Assembly (NCBI GenBank): GCA_905221605.1
Contig: CAJNDS010002540.1
Location: 1-64,000, forward strand
Reading direction: 5' to 3'
Origin: Symbiodinium natans
Lineage: Eukaryota; Sar; Dinophyceae; Suessiales; Symbiodiniaceae
DNA length: 64,000 nt
The notes under the pieces are model-generated. The model searched no databases. It was not told where the DNA came from and saw only the letters and a list, made by a program, of their open reading frames with translations. Of this stretch, positions 33,348 to 44,820 are shown in pieces. The position numbers and the translations under genes were made by a program. Within the stretch, counting starts at the first letter, position 1. Every line of letters begins with the position of its first letter.

Positions 33348-34748
33348 CTGTGCCGACTCTCAGCTCCAGGCTCTGACGGTCTCAGGAACCAAGAGATCTT
33401 AGACTTCGATGTGTCCGGGGACATCCTGCTCTGGAGCTCTAACAGCTCTTCGTCAGTCGGAGCCCTCACGGCCTCATCGTGCAAGACCAGGCTGGACTTT
33501 GCGAAGTAGTCCAGCTTTTGAGTTTCCTTGTGCCTGGAAAAATGTCGGCTTCTTCGGGGGGCCTTGAGGGCCTCGAGTGGTCTTGCCAACTTTGCCAACC
33601 TCCTATTCGGGACTGTGGGTCGAATCGTTGGGTCGAGCTTCTCTGGTACTCTTTTCCCACGGCACTCACCTATAGGGGCCCGAACCCCACATGCCAATCA
33701 TCATCATAAACCATATTGGGGGATTTTAGGGGTTGCCCTGAACCCCCCCAAGGACAATGCTACAACCCTGTGCTTCCGAGGAACATCTTCGACACCAAGG
33801 AGAGGCCGATCAACTCGTTGCAATCAGAAACGTGTCCGAACCTCTTTGCTCTTTTAGGGCAGAAAGGGTGCTTTGATAGTGGTCTCTGAGCGACCAAAGG
33901 AATCAGAGCCAACCCTCTCTTTCCCCCTGGAAGGGAGCCTTCCGAAAGTTGCAAATCAAAGCTGAGGATTTGCAAAATCATCAACATGGTTCGGCCCTGA
34001 ATTTCGCGATCTGCTGGGTGGAGCGTTCCAGTCCAGGGGTTCTTAGTTCTTGGAGAGTGGCCTCTGTTTCCGGTGCTTTTTCTGCACAGTTGCGGGAGTT
34101 GCGGGTAAGATCCTGAGCACAGGCAGCATGGCGCACGCTGAGAGCTTAGATGGGGGGGTCTCAGCAAACGCTCGACCTCACTCGGAAGTCTACTTTCTTC
34201 CACCCAATTGTGTTCAAACCTCGAGCTGCAATAGACATGCTGTGCACCCTCACAAGCCCAGGAGCTTCCCGACAAAGAAGTCCACGTCCATGACCTCCAG
34301 AGGAAGTCAAACTCATGAAATATCTCCCATGCGCAGTCTCTGGGATAACTCCCAGAGAATTCCGAATCTGCGTGCCGCTACATTCGAAGTCCATGTGAGA
34401 GAAGGGGCATCTGTACAAGCCAAGCAACAGGACCAACCGAAAAGCCAAAGGCAAATATGGAGTTGCAATACAAGCAAGGTAGCTGCATATCTGCACGCAT
34501 CTACACAGCAATTAAGACAACTTCAGAGACTCAGAACCCCACAACAGATTCGGATGAACATCGCTACAAGTTCAAGGCCCCACCATGCTTTTAAGCCCGA
34601 AGTTCTAAACCCGGAAGCCCGAAACCCGCAGCTCGAAACTTCTGTGGAACAGAGCCATTGCGCTGTCATCTAAGCGGTGATTTGGGCCAGAATACAACCT
34701 TGAGCCATCGCCAAACTCAAGGCCCTCAAGCCCTGGGACTGGGATGAC

Positions 34749-34805
34749 CTGAACTTGGCACATCTCGTCAACGTAGGTGGCCATTTCGTGCGCCATCGTC
34801 GATTC
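34749..34805 (-). CDS. Gene B 57-bp exon
   Basis: Counterpart of 12,016-12,072 with the same 19 residues (ESTMAHEMATYVDEMCQVQ) and two silent differences. Acceptor CTTAG, donor CAG|GTCAT. Confidence 0.7.
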
Positions 34806-35540
34806 CTAAGACTCAAATAATACACGGTTTGGCCCTCTACTTCACGTACAAATTGGACAGGGAATTCCATGAGGGCATATGCTGAAGAACTATGCCTCCT
34901 CTTGGCGCTTCTTGGCGAAAGGTTTTGGATTGGCAACGTGATCAAGCTCGCACATCCCATCGACAAAGGAGAAGATTTCAGACCCAACCTAGGACAAATT
35001 CGGAATTTACCAGCCAGCTACAGGATCCAGGGATGCAGATAATGATATGGCGCAGGTGTTGCTCCAATGGACATGACTCTGTAGCTTCTGAACGGCAACT
35101 GACTTCAGAAGATCATCAATGCTTGACACGTGCCTGGGACCATCCGCTAAGGTCACCATCTCCATGGCAGGGTAAGTATCCAGCAGTCATGAGCACCAAG
35201 ATAGCTTCCTAAAAGCTGGGCTGGCAACCATTGTGCCAATCCCTTGCTGCAATTAGCCTTGACAACATTCTACTGCAATATCCTTGTGAGAGCTAGGTTC
35301 CGAACGAAAGCGCGAAACTGTGATGCAACAAGGACCAGTGCCCAAGTGCCTTCACAGACAAGGCAGGGGTTGAAAGATCAGACCAGGTTGGGGACGGTTG
35401 CAGTGTCAACTGCATATTGTTTGTAGGGTCTATTTTCAGAAATTGTCGGCGCTTCTACATGTTTCTATGGGGCCTGGTTTTGTTGGTGTTTTCATCAGAA
35501 AGGGGATGCTGTGCGTCTGTGTCTTCTTGGGTAGCTTCAC

Positions 35541-35640
35541 AAAACAGGCCCAAGACTCCATCGTGGACATCTCACTGTTGCTTTTCATGATGCTGAGCTC
35601 CTCCTTCATGAGCTCCTTCCCTTCTTGGCCCTTTCCACAC
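35541..35640 (-). CDS. Gene B exon (charged helical)
   Basis: Counterpart of 12,428-12,527: CGKGQEGKELMKEELSIMKS, ending STMESWACF. Same length and donor (TTTT|GTGAAG). Confidence 0.7.
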
Positions 35641-36055
35641 CTCAGCTCGGCGCAGTAGGAGGTACCCCCAAGGCAATCCGGCATCTCCTTTTTGGGCAAC
35701 CTGGGCATCTTTTCTTGTGTCCAATGCTTGAGGCCTGCTCACAAACGAGAGCGGTGGGAGGCAATCTGGGTTTGTTGTTGAAGGGATTTTCGTCTCGAGG
35801 CCCCCATCGCGACAAAGCTGTTTTTAGGAGTGATCTGCATTTTTTTAAGGCAGGGGAGGGGGCAGGGTGGGGATTCCTATGCTCTTCACTTCGCCCCGTT
35901 TGCTGATTCTCTTTTGATGATACTAGATGAAAAATTTGAGACTTCCAAACATCCCCCTCTGCCTTGAGTTGCTGGGGTGGAGATTCCCACTGCTCCAGTG
36001 CCTTTTACTGCGGAGCTGACTTTCAGCCAGCTTTGCCTGAATTCGTATTCTATAC

Positions 36056-36106
36056 AACGCATGTCATCTGCCCAGATAGGTTGAACCTCGAGCCATCTGG
36101 TTGCTT
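36056..36106 (-). CDS. Gene B exon candidate
   Basis: Counterpart of 13,010-13,060 (TRWLEVQPIWADDMR), donor T|GTATA. The 5' edge is uncertain. Confidence 0.45.
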
Positions 36107-36557
36107 TTCGATTCACGATTTTGCGAGAATTGACTCTGGGTGGGGATCCTACTGTTGTGATTCTGAACTTTCTCCTAAAACAGAAGACGCAGATTTCTTG
36201 CTTGCCCTAGAAGAGTCTGCGTAAAGAAGCCACCGCGACTCGACATGTGAGGGCCGTTCTCAATCATGGTCATGATTCTAGAAAACAGCTTTGTATGGAG
36301 GGCTCCTCCCCCCAAAGAGGGAGCCCAGTTTCTCAAAAAAAATCCGGCATATAGGTGCATGGGAGGCACCATGAATCAATGAGTCGTAAGGGGGCTCCGC
36401 ACTTGACCACAGTGTTAGCAGGGTGCATGTTCTGGCCCGTAGACAGCCAGAGGCCCAAAGCAGGCATAAAGGGTCATGTTGCCCAAGTCTACTTCTGATG
36501 CCAGACTTGCAATATGCGAGCGGCGTTGTAGAGACCCCATTTCTGGACATCTCAATC

Positions 36558-36645
36558 CGTGCAGAAGTAGCCGAGACACATCTCGGCCATCAGCTTCATC
36601 TTGGCTGCAAACTCTTCCACCGCTGCCTTGAAACAGACACCGTTT
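36558..36645 (-). CDS. Gene B exon
   Basis: Counterpart of 13,591-13,678 (NGVCFKAAVEEFAAKMKLM). The codon after the proposed end would be followed by TGA, so splicing at ACG|GATTGA (GA donor) or earlier is needed. Confidence 0.6.
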
Positions 36646-36762
36646 CTAAGGTGGGATGTAGTGTGTTTTCTGCACGGGTTTATGTGCATATTACCCTTAA
36701 ACCCTAAACCCTTTTGAACCTGGAAGCTGCTTCATGCCCTAAAGGCCCTAAACCTTAGCCGC

Positions 36763-36785
36763 CTTGAGCCCCAGAATGGCCACAG
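36763..36785 (-). other. Possible degenerate spliced-leader relic
   Basis: The minus strand reads CTGTGGCCATTCTGGGGCTC then AAG. Against the dinoflagellate spliced leader as I remember it, about 18 of 21 positions agree, with a 2-base insertion in the middle. Such relics mark genes or fragments that passed through a trans-spliced mRNA. It lies in a copy B-specific insertion next to telomere-like repeats, and no intact gene follows it. Confidence 0.35.
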
Positions 36786-36873
36786 GTTAAAGCCCGGAGT
36801 GGCTTCGCACAAGAGCCAGCAAGGGGAATCCCTCACAGCAAGAACAGTGGTTTAGGGTTTTTTTGCCACCCGA

Positions 36874-36897
36874 GGGTTTAGGGTTTAGGGTTTAGGG
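36874..36897 (+). repeat. Perfect (TTTAGGG) tract
   Basis: Three perfect TTTAGGG heptamers, preceded by GGG, with single heptamers nearby (36,851-36,857; reverse-complement copies at 36,695-36,711). Same repeat type as plant telomeres and, to my knowledge, dinoflagellate telomeres; here it is internal. Confidence 0.9.
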
Positions 36898-37272
36898 TCT
36901 CGAGCTGACGCAGGCAAGGTAGGTGCAACGTCGGAAAGGACACATTGGCCCGTGACTGATTAACTCCCAAGACATGTTTCAGGACTTAGGGTACTTGTGC
37001 CTGAAGCTGGCGACTCGCATTCTGTGCTTGTTAGACGAGCAAGACAGGGTCCCCAGCAGAAGCACAGCGGAGAGCAAAAGCACGCCCCAAACCCCAACAT
37101 GGATACAATCATCCAAACATGTTTGCGACGCCGCAAAATGACTGGCGGAAGAGGCGAGAGTTAGAGTAAAGAGAGAAAGCAAGAGCGGACAGATCATCGT
37201 GACGCTCTGAAACAAGAGAAGAGAACCCCCGGACCCTCCCCTCACAAACCAACAACGCTTAACGGGCACACC

Positions 37273-37349
37273 CGTGGCCTGGCTGAGATGGGAACCCGAC
37301 AGGGTCTCGCGGATTGAAGCCTCGAACTCTCGGTGGGCGATCTCCTCAT
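37273..37349 (-). CDS. Gene B exon
   Basis: Identical to 13,981-14,057 over 77 bp (EEIAHREFEASIRETLSGS...), with the acceptor ACAAG. Confidence 0.65.
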
Positions 37350-37730
37350 CTTGTCTCCAGTGGGTGAGTGGAGGGCCTTCTGCCATCCCTTTCAGTCCCT
37401 ACGCCAAAGGGCAAGTTGTCCTCTCCCCGGCTTTGGAAGGGGCTTCGTGCATGTAGACTTGGGAGGTTGCAAGACCTTCTAGGGATACAGAATCTATGTA
37501 ACAACCCTGCACTAAGCGGTCAACATCAGTGTGTCCTTCAAAAGAACGGGTGTCAACTTGCAGACCAGACTTTCCAAAGAAGACGGGCCCAGCATGCAGC
37601 GTAGGCATTTCTACATTGCCGCAGTGCTTTTTGGCCGACAACCGTCCGAGCAAACAGAAAGACCCGCACTCACAACAAGCAAAGCCTTTGAGTTTGTCAT
37701 GTTTGTCAGGCTCCTCCGCGGCTTGTCGAC

Positions 37731-37800
37731 CTGCCATCTTCACGGCCTCCACGGTGGCTTCATCATCGTTCCACCCGGTGCCGAACTCGCTGAGGCTTAT
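37731..37800 (-). CDS. Gene B exon
   Basis: Counterpart of 14,452-14,521 with one silent difference (ISLSEFGTGWNDDEATVEAV). Confidence 0.65.
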
Positions 37801-38490
37801 CTGCCCCAAGGAAGGGGAGTCCCTTGAGGAGTTCCAGGCTTCAGGTATAAAAGCACTAACCGCGTACTCCTCTCTGATCCCTGGGTATCTAGCAGGCAAC
37901 GCTTCTACGAGCTTGCGCAACACACAGACCTCTCGAAAGGAAGATCTCAAAAGGGTCCTGTTGTCCATCCACACATGATCTGAACTGGACAAATCCCTCA
38001 AGACAGAAACGCACAGGGGATGAACTCGGAGGAATGTAGGTTCCCCCTCTCCCAACACTTCGTTTAGAACGGAACCTCGAATGATAATTCCTCCCCTGCA
38101 TGCTCCCTCACGTGGTAGTTTGAAGGTATCGACAGGTGCGAGCGATCTTCAGAGTTCAAGCCCCCAAGGCACCGGAATTCTTCTGAAGAGTTTTGTATTC
38201 TGGGAGCTCGTTTTCAGGGTACCGATCCTAGACACTGATCTTGAAAGTTCTCGGTTGCGTCTATGCAGTGCGCTTGCTACTACACTGTTGAGTGCCCGAG
38301 ACTCACTGCATTCTTTGAATATGCCGTGGCTTTGCAGAACGTGCATGAAGTCCCTATGAAGCTCAATTCTTCCTGATAGATCACCACGACAATTTTGACT
38401 CCAGGTGGGGGTGAGGGGCATGGTTTTTGGGAGGGAAGGGCTTTCGGATTTCTGCCGACTACAGACGCTAGAATCGCTAGAACTCGCCGC

Positions 38491-38535
38491 CTTGGCCCGC
38501 ACCAGGCGTGTGATGACTTCCGCTTGCCGCACCTT
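38491..38535 (-). CDS. Gene B 45-bp exon with GC donor
   Basis: Counterpart of 15,094-15,138 (KVRQAEVITRLVRAK), one silent difference, donor CCAAG|GCGGCG. Confidence 0.55.
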
Positions 38536-38947
38536 CTTAAGGATCCCGGGGACAAGAAAAAGAGCATGTCACCTACAGACGCAAAAAAAAACGTTACAAT
38601 TCTTGTCAAGTCTTTGTTCTAACAGTTCCTGGCATTGCCGGCCTGCCTCGGGCAGGTGCTGTGCTATTTATGTGGCATCCCACCACAAAAGAGCGTTGCT
38701 GGGGGGGTCGATTCTGGAACACCAAAATCTGCTTGTTGGCAGGTTCCACTTGTAAGTTGCAAGCAAGCCGATGAAGGCCCGGGAGCACGAGATTGATTGC
38801 CAGCGCTCTGAACTAACGTGAAGCTAGCAAGCTGCCGTGTGTAGAAGCAACCGTATGCAACCATCACATCACTTGTGCTTGCACTCCTGCTCCCCAGCAT
38901 GCAACAACTTCCGCGCGTTTTGTGTCTCATCCCTACTCTCTCAACAC

Positions 38948-39052
38948 CAACGTCGAGGCCTTGTTCAGCCTTGCGAGCTTCCAATCATCCGTTTCCGCTT
39001 CCACCATTCGTTGCGCCAAGCAGTGGTCGACGGCCGTGATGATCTTGTCAGC
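38948..39052 (-). CDS. Gene B 105-bp exon
   Basis: Counterpart of 15,614-15,718 with an identical 35-residue product and four silent differences. Confidence 0.75.
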
Positions 39053-39059
39053 CTCACGA

Positions 39060-42000
39060 CCGTGTTAGGGAACGGTGAGCCACGCAGAACGTAAAGGAAT
39101 ATAGGGGGGACCTACATCAACCACATACTCTTCTCACATCCTTCACGGCTCCAGGGCTCCAGTTGGATTGCAAAATCCAACCTAACACACTACAACTCCG
39201 TTATGTCCTGCTGGAGCGCTCCCCTGGCGCGCAGAAAAATGCATACGACTCCTACCCCAGCGAAGACATTGTCCTGTATATGGAGAAAAAGTTAGGGGCT
39301 ATTTTTGTCAGGGGTCGGGAGGTGTTAATCATTAGGTGGTCGCCACTTTATGGCAAAACTGCAGCACCTGGAAAAACCATGATCTCGCATATTTGTGGTG
39401 ATATTATGAGATCCACAGCATTGTGTGGGTGTCATGCCCATGAACTGAAGGAAGGGTTAGCGGGTTCAAGCTGCTGCTCGCCAGGCTCCATCTAAGTCCT
39501 TGTGCTAGCTTTTGACACTTTCTTCAAGCAGTTGAGGCGCCACGCGCTCTGCCGAATCCTGTGTCCCTAGACATCGGATGTCCCGAAAGACATTTGAAAA
39601 CAACATGGAAGATTATCATGATGACTGTTGTAGCTACAGAAGATATACCAGGTGACAAAGGAAAGGCCTCCACTTCGGCAGCGGAGGTTTCGTTGGACTG
39701 GAGAAAACTCGGGTGGCTGATGTGACCTTGAAGGCCACTCCTCCATGAATCAGCACCAGCACGGAGAAGTACATGTACCTTGCACGAGAACTTCCACGTT
39801 GCAGCACCTAGACCTAGAGACCTAGAGTCTTGGGTGTGTTGAAATATGTATGCCGTTGCACTACATCCGACCCTGTGCTGCAGAATCTTTCGCCGCTCCA
39901 GAATCAGGGATCTGTGTTGAAGGCTTTCTTTTCACTTCGCAGGTCTTTCTACAGGTATCCTCCTTTCGAGCAAAGTCACGTCCGTGAGGGTGAAGCAGGA
40001 CGCCTGCCCTTCATTGCTTCAAAGAAGCGTGTTTATATAGATTGGATAGGCTCAGAGGCTGATTCAGCCTCTGAGGGTTCAGGACCCTTTGAGCCACAGC
40101 AGGCAGTCAGACACATGTAAGCTACTGCGTTGCGGCATCTTCTGTGAACATTCCATCAACACTCTCATGTCCTGCAATCTCCACGCCGACATTGGGAGCT
40201 TCCGATGTTAGGGGTACCCTATTGGGGTCCTTATTCCCTACTTTGACTTTGAAGTCTATACTAGGGGTGCCTTGCTACCGGAAACTCCCATATGCCTGTT
40301 TCAGCTGACTACCTTGGTTTCAGCCATTCAATTTAAGAGCTTAAGCAAGGCTTCTGTCAAGGCCCCATAGATCAACTTGAAAGCTCTGAAGCTGTGTTGA
40401 TTTTCCTGTGCGTTTGCAACTTTTAGAAGAGATGTCATGATGAGGATGAAACTCCTTGTTGCACGGTTGCACGCCAATTCTCCACGACATAGGCGTGTCC
40501 AGGAGTGCATAAAAATAGGCGTGTCCAGGAGTGCGTAAGGCTTCCAACACAGAACAGCTGCAAGTGGCCTACTAGTGGCCTCCAGCATGTCAGGGTCTCA
40601 TACCTCAACCTCGCGGCTGCATTGCTTGCCAGCATTCACGCCCGAAAGATCACCCCGACCAACCTTGAGACCACTGCTTGAGTGTAGGCAAAAAGAAACG
40701 CGAGCTTTAGATGGGCGCAATTTGGTTTGCAGTCGAATTGGTGTCACAGGGTTTTGTTTTGATCAGGGCCCCAGGGCCCTAAACCCGACGTGTTCGGCCC
40801 CTCGAGGGCCTGACAGTGGAAGGCTCCCGGGCTGGACAGTGGAAGGGTGACCGCAACACGGTGTCTTGGGACGGCCGGAGACCTTCGCCCAGTCACCGAG
40901 GGCTTCTGGCAGCTATCTCTGTAGCCCGCGACAGCTGAGAAGCGTTGCCAAGGTGGCGGTGCCACAGCGCACAAAGGCCTCGTCGTGCCGTCTTCCATGG
41001 AGCAAGCGGTGAGCGGGAAGCTGCATGTCCACATGGCCGGTAAGCGAGCGCAGCTGTGGAACGCAGCTACGAACGCGTTCCGTCTCAACATCAGATCAAC
41101 ATCAAGCCATCCTGCTAACGGGCGCACGGCAAGCAGCAGCCACAAGTGCCAGAGAAGCAGCTCCCGGGGTGCCATGAAGGGACCGGATTGCACCGGAATG
41201 CACCTAGCGCCGTACTCCAGGAGCCTAAGCGAATTCAAGGTTGCGTCGCACTATTGTGCACGCGATGTCTCACACGCTGGCAACAAACCAAGCTCTTCCC
41301 CGAGACCTGGCGCGTTGTGATACACTTCTGCGTTCTTGGTTGGCGCATCTGAACCAGGGTGCAGTAAGTCGTGCAGAAACAGGCGGACACACATTTTGAC
41401 CATTGTCGGTACTTTCTCCGGTGCTTTCTGAGAAGCGTCTTGCATCTTCACGCTCGAATTAATGCGTCGCGAAGGCCTCAATTTTTAGACTCGACTGGGG
41501 CCGTTCGAGACGGTGAGAAGTTCTTGGGAGGCTTTGGGGCAAGATTTTAGTAGGGAAGGCTTACAAACACAAACCGCAAAGCTTGGGGTTCTGGCTTCTC
41601 TCTTCCCCCTTCCAAGATAAGGTGCAATATATACAGGTGTTGCCATCATATCGGCTGTAGTTCCGCTCCAGAAGTATTCTGAAAAATACAAGAGGTCCTC
41701 GGGCATTGCCGAGATCCGGAAGCTGAAGTTAACGCATCTCCGACGACTCAGAGGGGTCGCCGCCGTCCTCTCGAGGACCCGTCCGTGCCTGTTAGGGCCA
41801 TTTAGGGCACATGCAACTACTCAGTGCTCTCCGCTTGCGGGTTTACAACATCCTGCCATTTCAAAATTGAAGAAGGAGCTCTGGTCTCGGAGCTTGACGG
41901 GGCCCGTACGCGGGTTGCAAGCCCAGGAACTCCAGCAAAACTCCGACCCCCCTCCCCTCCCCCTGCCCTTCCGACTTCCGGATGGTATAGCTACCCCCAA

Positions 42001-42250
42001 AACACTGACAACCCCTCCTTTTGTCCCTTTCCGGCCCTTTTCAGGCAGGTCTCCGATTGCCACAGCCGTGTATCGCCGTATGGATGTCAGCAAGGTGGGC
42101 AGCCCCAACACTGAGGACAGCCGATGCACTCTGGCACCCACTTCCTGAATCCGAGGATCTAGGTCAATCTAGTTCCCCTAACCTGCAAGTCACCACCAGC
42201 AAAAAAATAGAAAGCGCCAGCCCAGCTTCATGGAATAGGGTGGCACCCAC
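39060..42250 (-). other. Intronic sequence of gene B
   Basis: Collinear with 15,720-20,590 of copy A without the 1.7-kb insertion. Weak exon candidate at 39,655-39,735 (FLQSNETSAAEVEAFPLS). Confidence 0.4.
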
Positions 42251-42254
42251 TTAC

Positions 42255-42405
42255 ACCAATGCCGACACGGGCAATTTCGATTCCTGGTCGTGGTAGTGCT
42301 GGCCCCAGTCGTAGAAGGCTCTGTGGTGGTGACGGTAGTGCCGGTGGTGCCGGTAGTCGTCACGTCCGGCTCCGAAGTGCTCATGCTTGTGCTTGCACCA
42401 GTCGC
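42255..42405 (-). CDS. Exon with Thr-rich linker
   Basis: 151 bp (50 codons plus one base) after a GTAAG acceptor. It reads ATGASTSMSTSEPDVTTTGT, then more TT(V/E/G)TTT repeats, then TRNRNCPCRHW. The donor is GGT|GTAAGT. Thr-rich stretches of this kind are typical of O-glycosylated linkers in secreted proteins (inference). The last ~29 bases are shared with copy A. Confidence 0.6.
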
Positions 42406-42886
42406 CTTACAACTTACAACTCTCTCTCCACTTTGCCTCCCAAGTGCGCCCGGGACCTTCAGAGGCTCCGCTGCAAACATCCCAAAAAAATCCGAATCGA
42501 AGCCATAGGAGGCCTCTACCCAGGGAAGCTCTCCTGTGCCATTCGACGGTCCCGTTGCAGAAGAGAGAGGGAGACACACGCACACGCGCACGCACAGCCA
42601 AACCCACACCCAGCACGGCAGTTCAGTTTAGTGCAGGAGCTCAGTACCTGAACATTGTAGCAATTGTCGAACAATTACTGCAAACACATCGGCTGTCAGC
42701 GCCACTCCCGAGTCTTACAAAAGCAAGCAACTCCAGCCCTGGCACTCTCAAGGCCATTTTTTGCAGCTTTATCATACAACCTTAACCCAGGACGAAGTCG
42801 CTGTCGTTGTCGTTGTCGCCACCGGTGTGGGGAGCCTCTCAGACCTCGACTCCAAAGGACAACTTCGTATACTTGGATACTCGTAC

Positions 42887-43049
42887 CCTCCTCCTTCCTC
42901 CTCCCTCCTGCTCCGAGCTCTTGGCGTTATGGTGAGCTCCTCCGTGTTGTTGCCGAAGCGAAGCTGGGTGGGCTGCTGCACAATGTACGCGCAAGCCGAC
43001 GGTGACACTGTGAAGGTGACGGCCTCAAGGTTGGAACGTGGAGAAACGT
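42887..43049 (-). CDS. Exon upstream of copy B
   Basis: It follows a long T-rich pyrimidine tract and CCAG acceptor and reads VSPRSNLEAVTFTVSPSACA, then YIVQQPTQLRFGNNTEELTI. The end is either a GT donor at 42,886 or a GA donor at 42,907. It begins with two bases, which fits the one base left over by exon 53,375-53,546 on the far side of the copia element. Confidence 0.6.
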
Positions 43050-43396
43050 CTGGCTCCGACAGAAGAAAAACAAAACAAAAGCCACAAAAAAAACACCGAG
43101 AGCTGGGGGTGTTAGAGATAGTCAGATAGTCCAGCCGTGCAGCTGCCCGTGTGTCGCTTCCCGTGCCATTCCACGGGTTCGGACATCTGGCACCATTCTC
43201 CTTCACGCAACCTGGGCAGCATGATCAGCTACACTGCAGCTCCAGCATTACCTCAATGACACTCGCAAGCATTTACCCATAATATCAAGACACATCTCGT
43301 AGCACATGTTTCGGCTGAGACCCCAAACGGTGAAAACCGCACAAGACCACAGGAGCGAAACGCTTTCGCGAAATCGAGGCATTTCATCTTGAATGT

Positions 43397-43550
43397 TGAA
43401 GAAGGTAGCCTATGAACCCACAGCAAAGCAGGGCCCACGCGGCCTACGCTCCTTTTCCTTGCCGCAAGCCAACGGCTGAAGGCCTAAGCCAAAAGGTGAT
43501 GGCGGAGAAGAGCTCAGCCATGCCATCGATGCCTGATGCAGGTTTCTACA
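43397..43550 (-). repeat. 3' LTR of the copia element
   Basis: 154 bp, very short for a copia LTR. It differs from the other LTR only at one base in CCTTTTCCTT(G/C)CCGCAAGCC. Confidence 0.95.
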
Positions 43551-43571
43551 TCCGTATTTATTTCTTTTGTT
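43551..43571 (-). other. Candidate polypurine tract
   Basis: On the element's sense strand AACAAAAGAAATAAATACGG abuts the 3' LTR. It is purine-rich but not pure, so this is a weak call based mainly on position. Confidence 0.4.
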
Positions 43572-43608
43572 GCGAAAGGGCGGAAACTGCAGGCTTCGAT
43601 GGACATGA

Positions 43609-44448
43609 TCACTGTACAGAATCCTTGGTGAAGAAAGTCACGAGGATTGGAGCTCTGTGAGGAAGGAGTTCGTGCTGGTTTGCCAAATCTTGGTAACGAC
43701 AGTCCCGCTCGAGACATCGCCACATGACCTGGCCCGTCTGTAGCTCAAGCCGACAAAAGGTGCTTCTAAGTGGGAACTGGGCCGGTGAAAACCGCGGTTC
43801 AGGAGAGCGAAAACTCTTGGCGTCGTACGCCACGTTGATGCCCATGTCAGCGCGATGATGCCAGCCACGTTGTTCACCCAGCTTCAGGAGGTGGCCGAGC
43901 AGAGGATCGCCAGGTTCCAATGGTTCCCCCATGAGCTCAGCAGTCGAAGTCGGCGCAGCGCGCTTGCGCTGTCCTTTTGACACCTGCTTTACAAAAGCAG
44001 GGCTGTAGGTGACTGACCATTTGCCAGCTGCCATGATGCTGCGCATGTGCGTGGGATCCATGTCCTTGGTACCGCCGTCTGCAAACATATTTTCCGTGCT
44101 TGTCCAACGCAGACTGGTGTTGGGCCTTCTGAGGACACTGCGGAGCCAGGCGATGGTAAAAGCTAGACTTTTCTGGCTGCCGAAACTGTTGGAGTCATTG
44201 TTGGACCTGTCGAATACGTCTTTGGCGTCTACGACGGTGCAGAGGGGCACGGAGTTAAGCGAAGAGTCCAGGGTCGACTTGTGCAAGGGAAGTCCCCGGA
44301 CACTTGCAAGAAATCCTCGGCACAACTGGCCCACATCAAAGGCCTCCTCTGTGCTCAGCGTTTCCGCTGCGTACGAGGAGCGGCACACTCGAGGGACGCG
44401 GTGCGACCTCATGTCCAAGATGTTGAACGATCCCGTGCGTCCTGCCAT
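43609..44448 (-). CDS. Copia RNase H region (fragment)
   Basis: This frame holds the end of the polyprotein: SYAAETLSTEEAF (catalytic Glu), TVVDAKDVFD (Asp) and WTSTENMFADGGTKD (Asp). A Cys/His-poor tail follows to a stop at 43,609. It is entered by a frame change near 44,450 from the segment 44,409-44,804. Confidence 0.8.
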   Translation of the reverse strand: MAGRTGSFNILDMRSHRVPRVCRSSYAAETLSTEEAFDVGQLCRGFLASVRGLPLHKSTLDSSLNSVPLCTVVDAKDVFDRSNNDSNSFGSQKSLAFTIAWLRSVLRRPNTSLRWTSTENMFADGGTKDMDPTHMRSIMAAGKWSVTYSPAFVKQVSKGQRKRAAPTSTAELMGEPLEPGDPLLGHLLKLGEQRGWHHRADMGINVAYDAKSFRSPEPRFSPAQFPLRSTFCRLELQTGQVMWRCLERDCRYQDLANQHELLPHRAPILVTFFTKDSVQ

Positions 44449-44804
44449 GAGCCCTCATCAGCCAAGATGATAAAGTAGCAGGCCTGGGAGTACACCTTGG
44501 TGAGCGGGGCCTCCTGAGACGAGCCCTTCAAGTCGACGTTGCCCAAAGCAGCGTCCGCAACGGCCATCAGGCCGCCCTTGTACGGGTTCACCCCGCGAAA
44601 CACCAGCTCAAAGTTGCAGTCCTTCTGGAACTCCCGGACGGCCTGGTTCGCTCTCAGCAAAGTTCCCACCGTAGGCGGAGACTCTCCCTGCAGCGATGAC
44701 ACGCAGAAGGAAAGGTCGAAGCGAAGTTGGGCCACCAACCACTGAAGACTTCCCAAGACAGCCCTAAGCTGGCGATGTTCAAAGGGTGTCAGCAGAGCAG
44801 CCAC
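44409..44804 (-). CDS. Copia RT-to-RNase H connecting segment, shifted frame
   Basis: It continues the polyprotein after a frame change near 44,855 and reads TPFEHRQLRAVLGSLQWLVA and then QLRFDLSFCVSSLQGE, the usual copia stretch between reverse transcriptase and RNase H. The ends overlap the neighbouring frames, which places single-base indels at about 44,855 and 44,450. Confidence 0.75.
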   Translation of the reverse strand: MAALLTPFEHRQLRAVLGSLQWLVAQLRFDLSFCVSSLQGESPPTVGTLLRANQAVREFQKDCNFELVFRGVNPYKGGLMAVADAALGNVDLKGSSQEAPLTKVYSQACYFIILADEGSWQDARDRSTSWT

Positions 44805-44820
44805 ATCGGACCGCCTGCTC

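Larger units (their letters stand above)
24880..42283 (-). other. Segmental duplication, copy B
   Basis: Counterpart of 1-20,621, with the same block order and orientation but a smaller size, mainly because it lacks the two 1.7-kb insertions of copy A. Private insertions here are 28,020-28,560 (minisatellite), about 35,045-35,440 and about 36,700-36,960 (telomere-like). Its exons join, in phase where testable, to module exons further left that end at the stop at 21,646. Confidence 0.85.
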
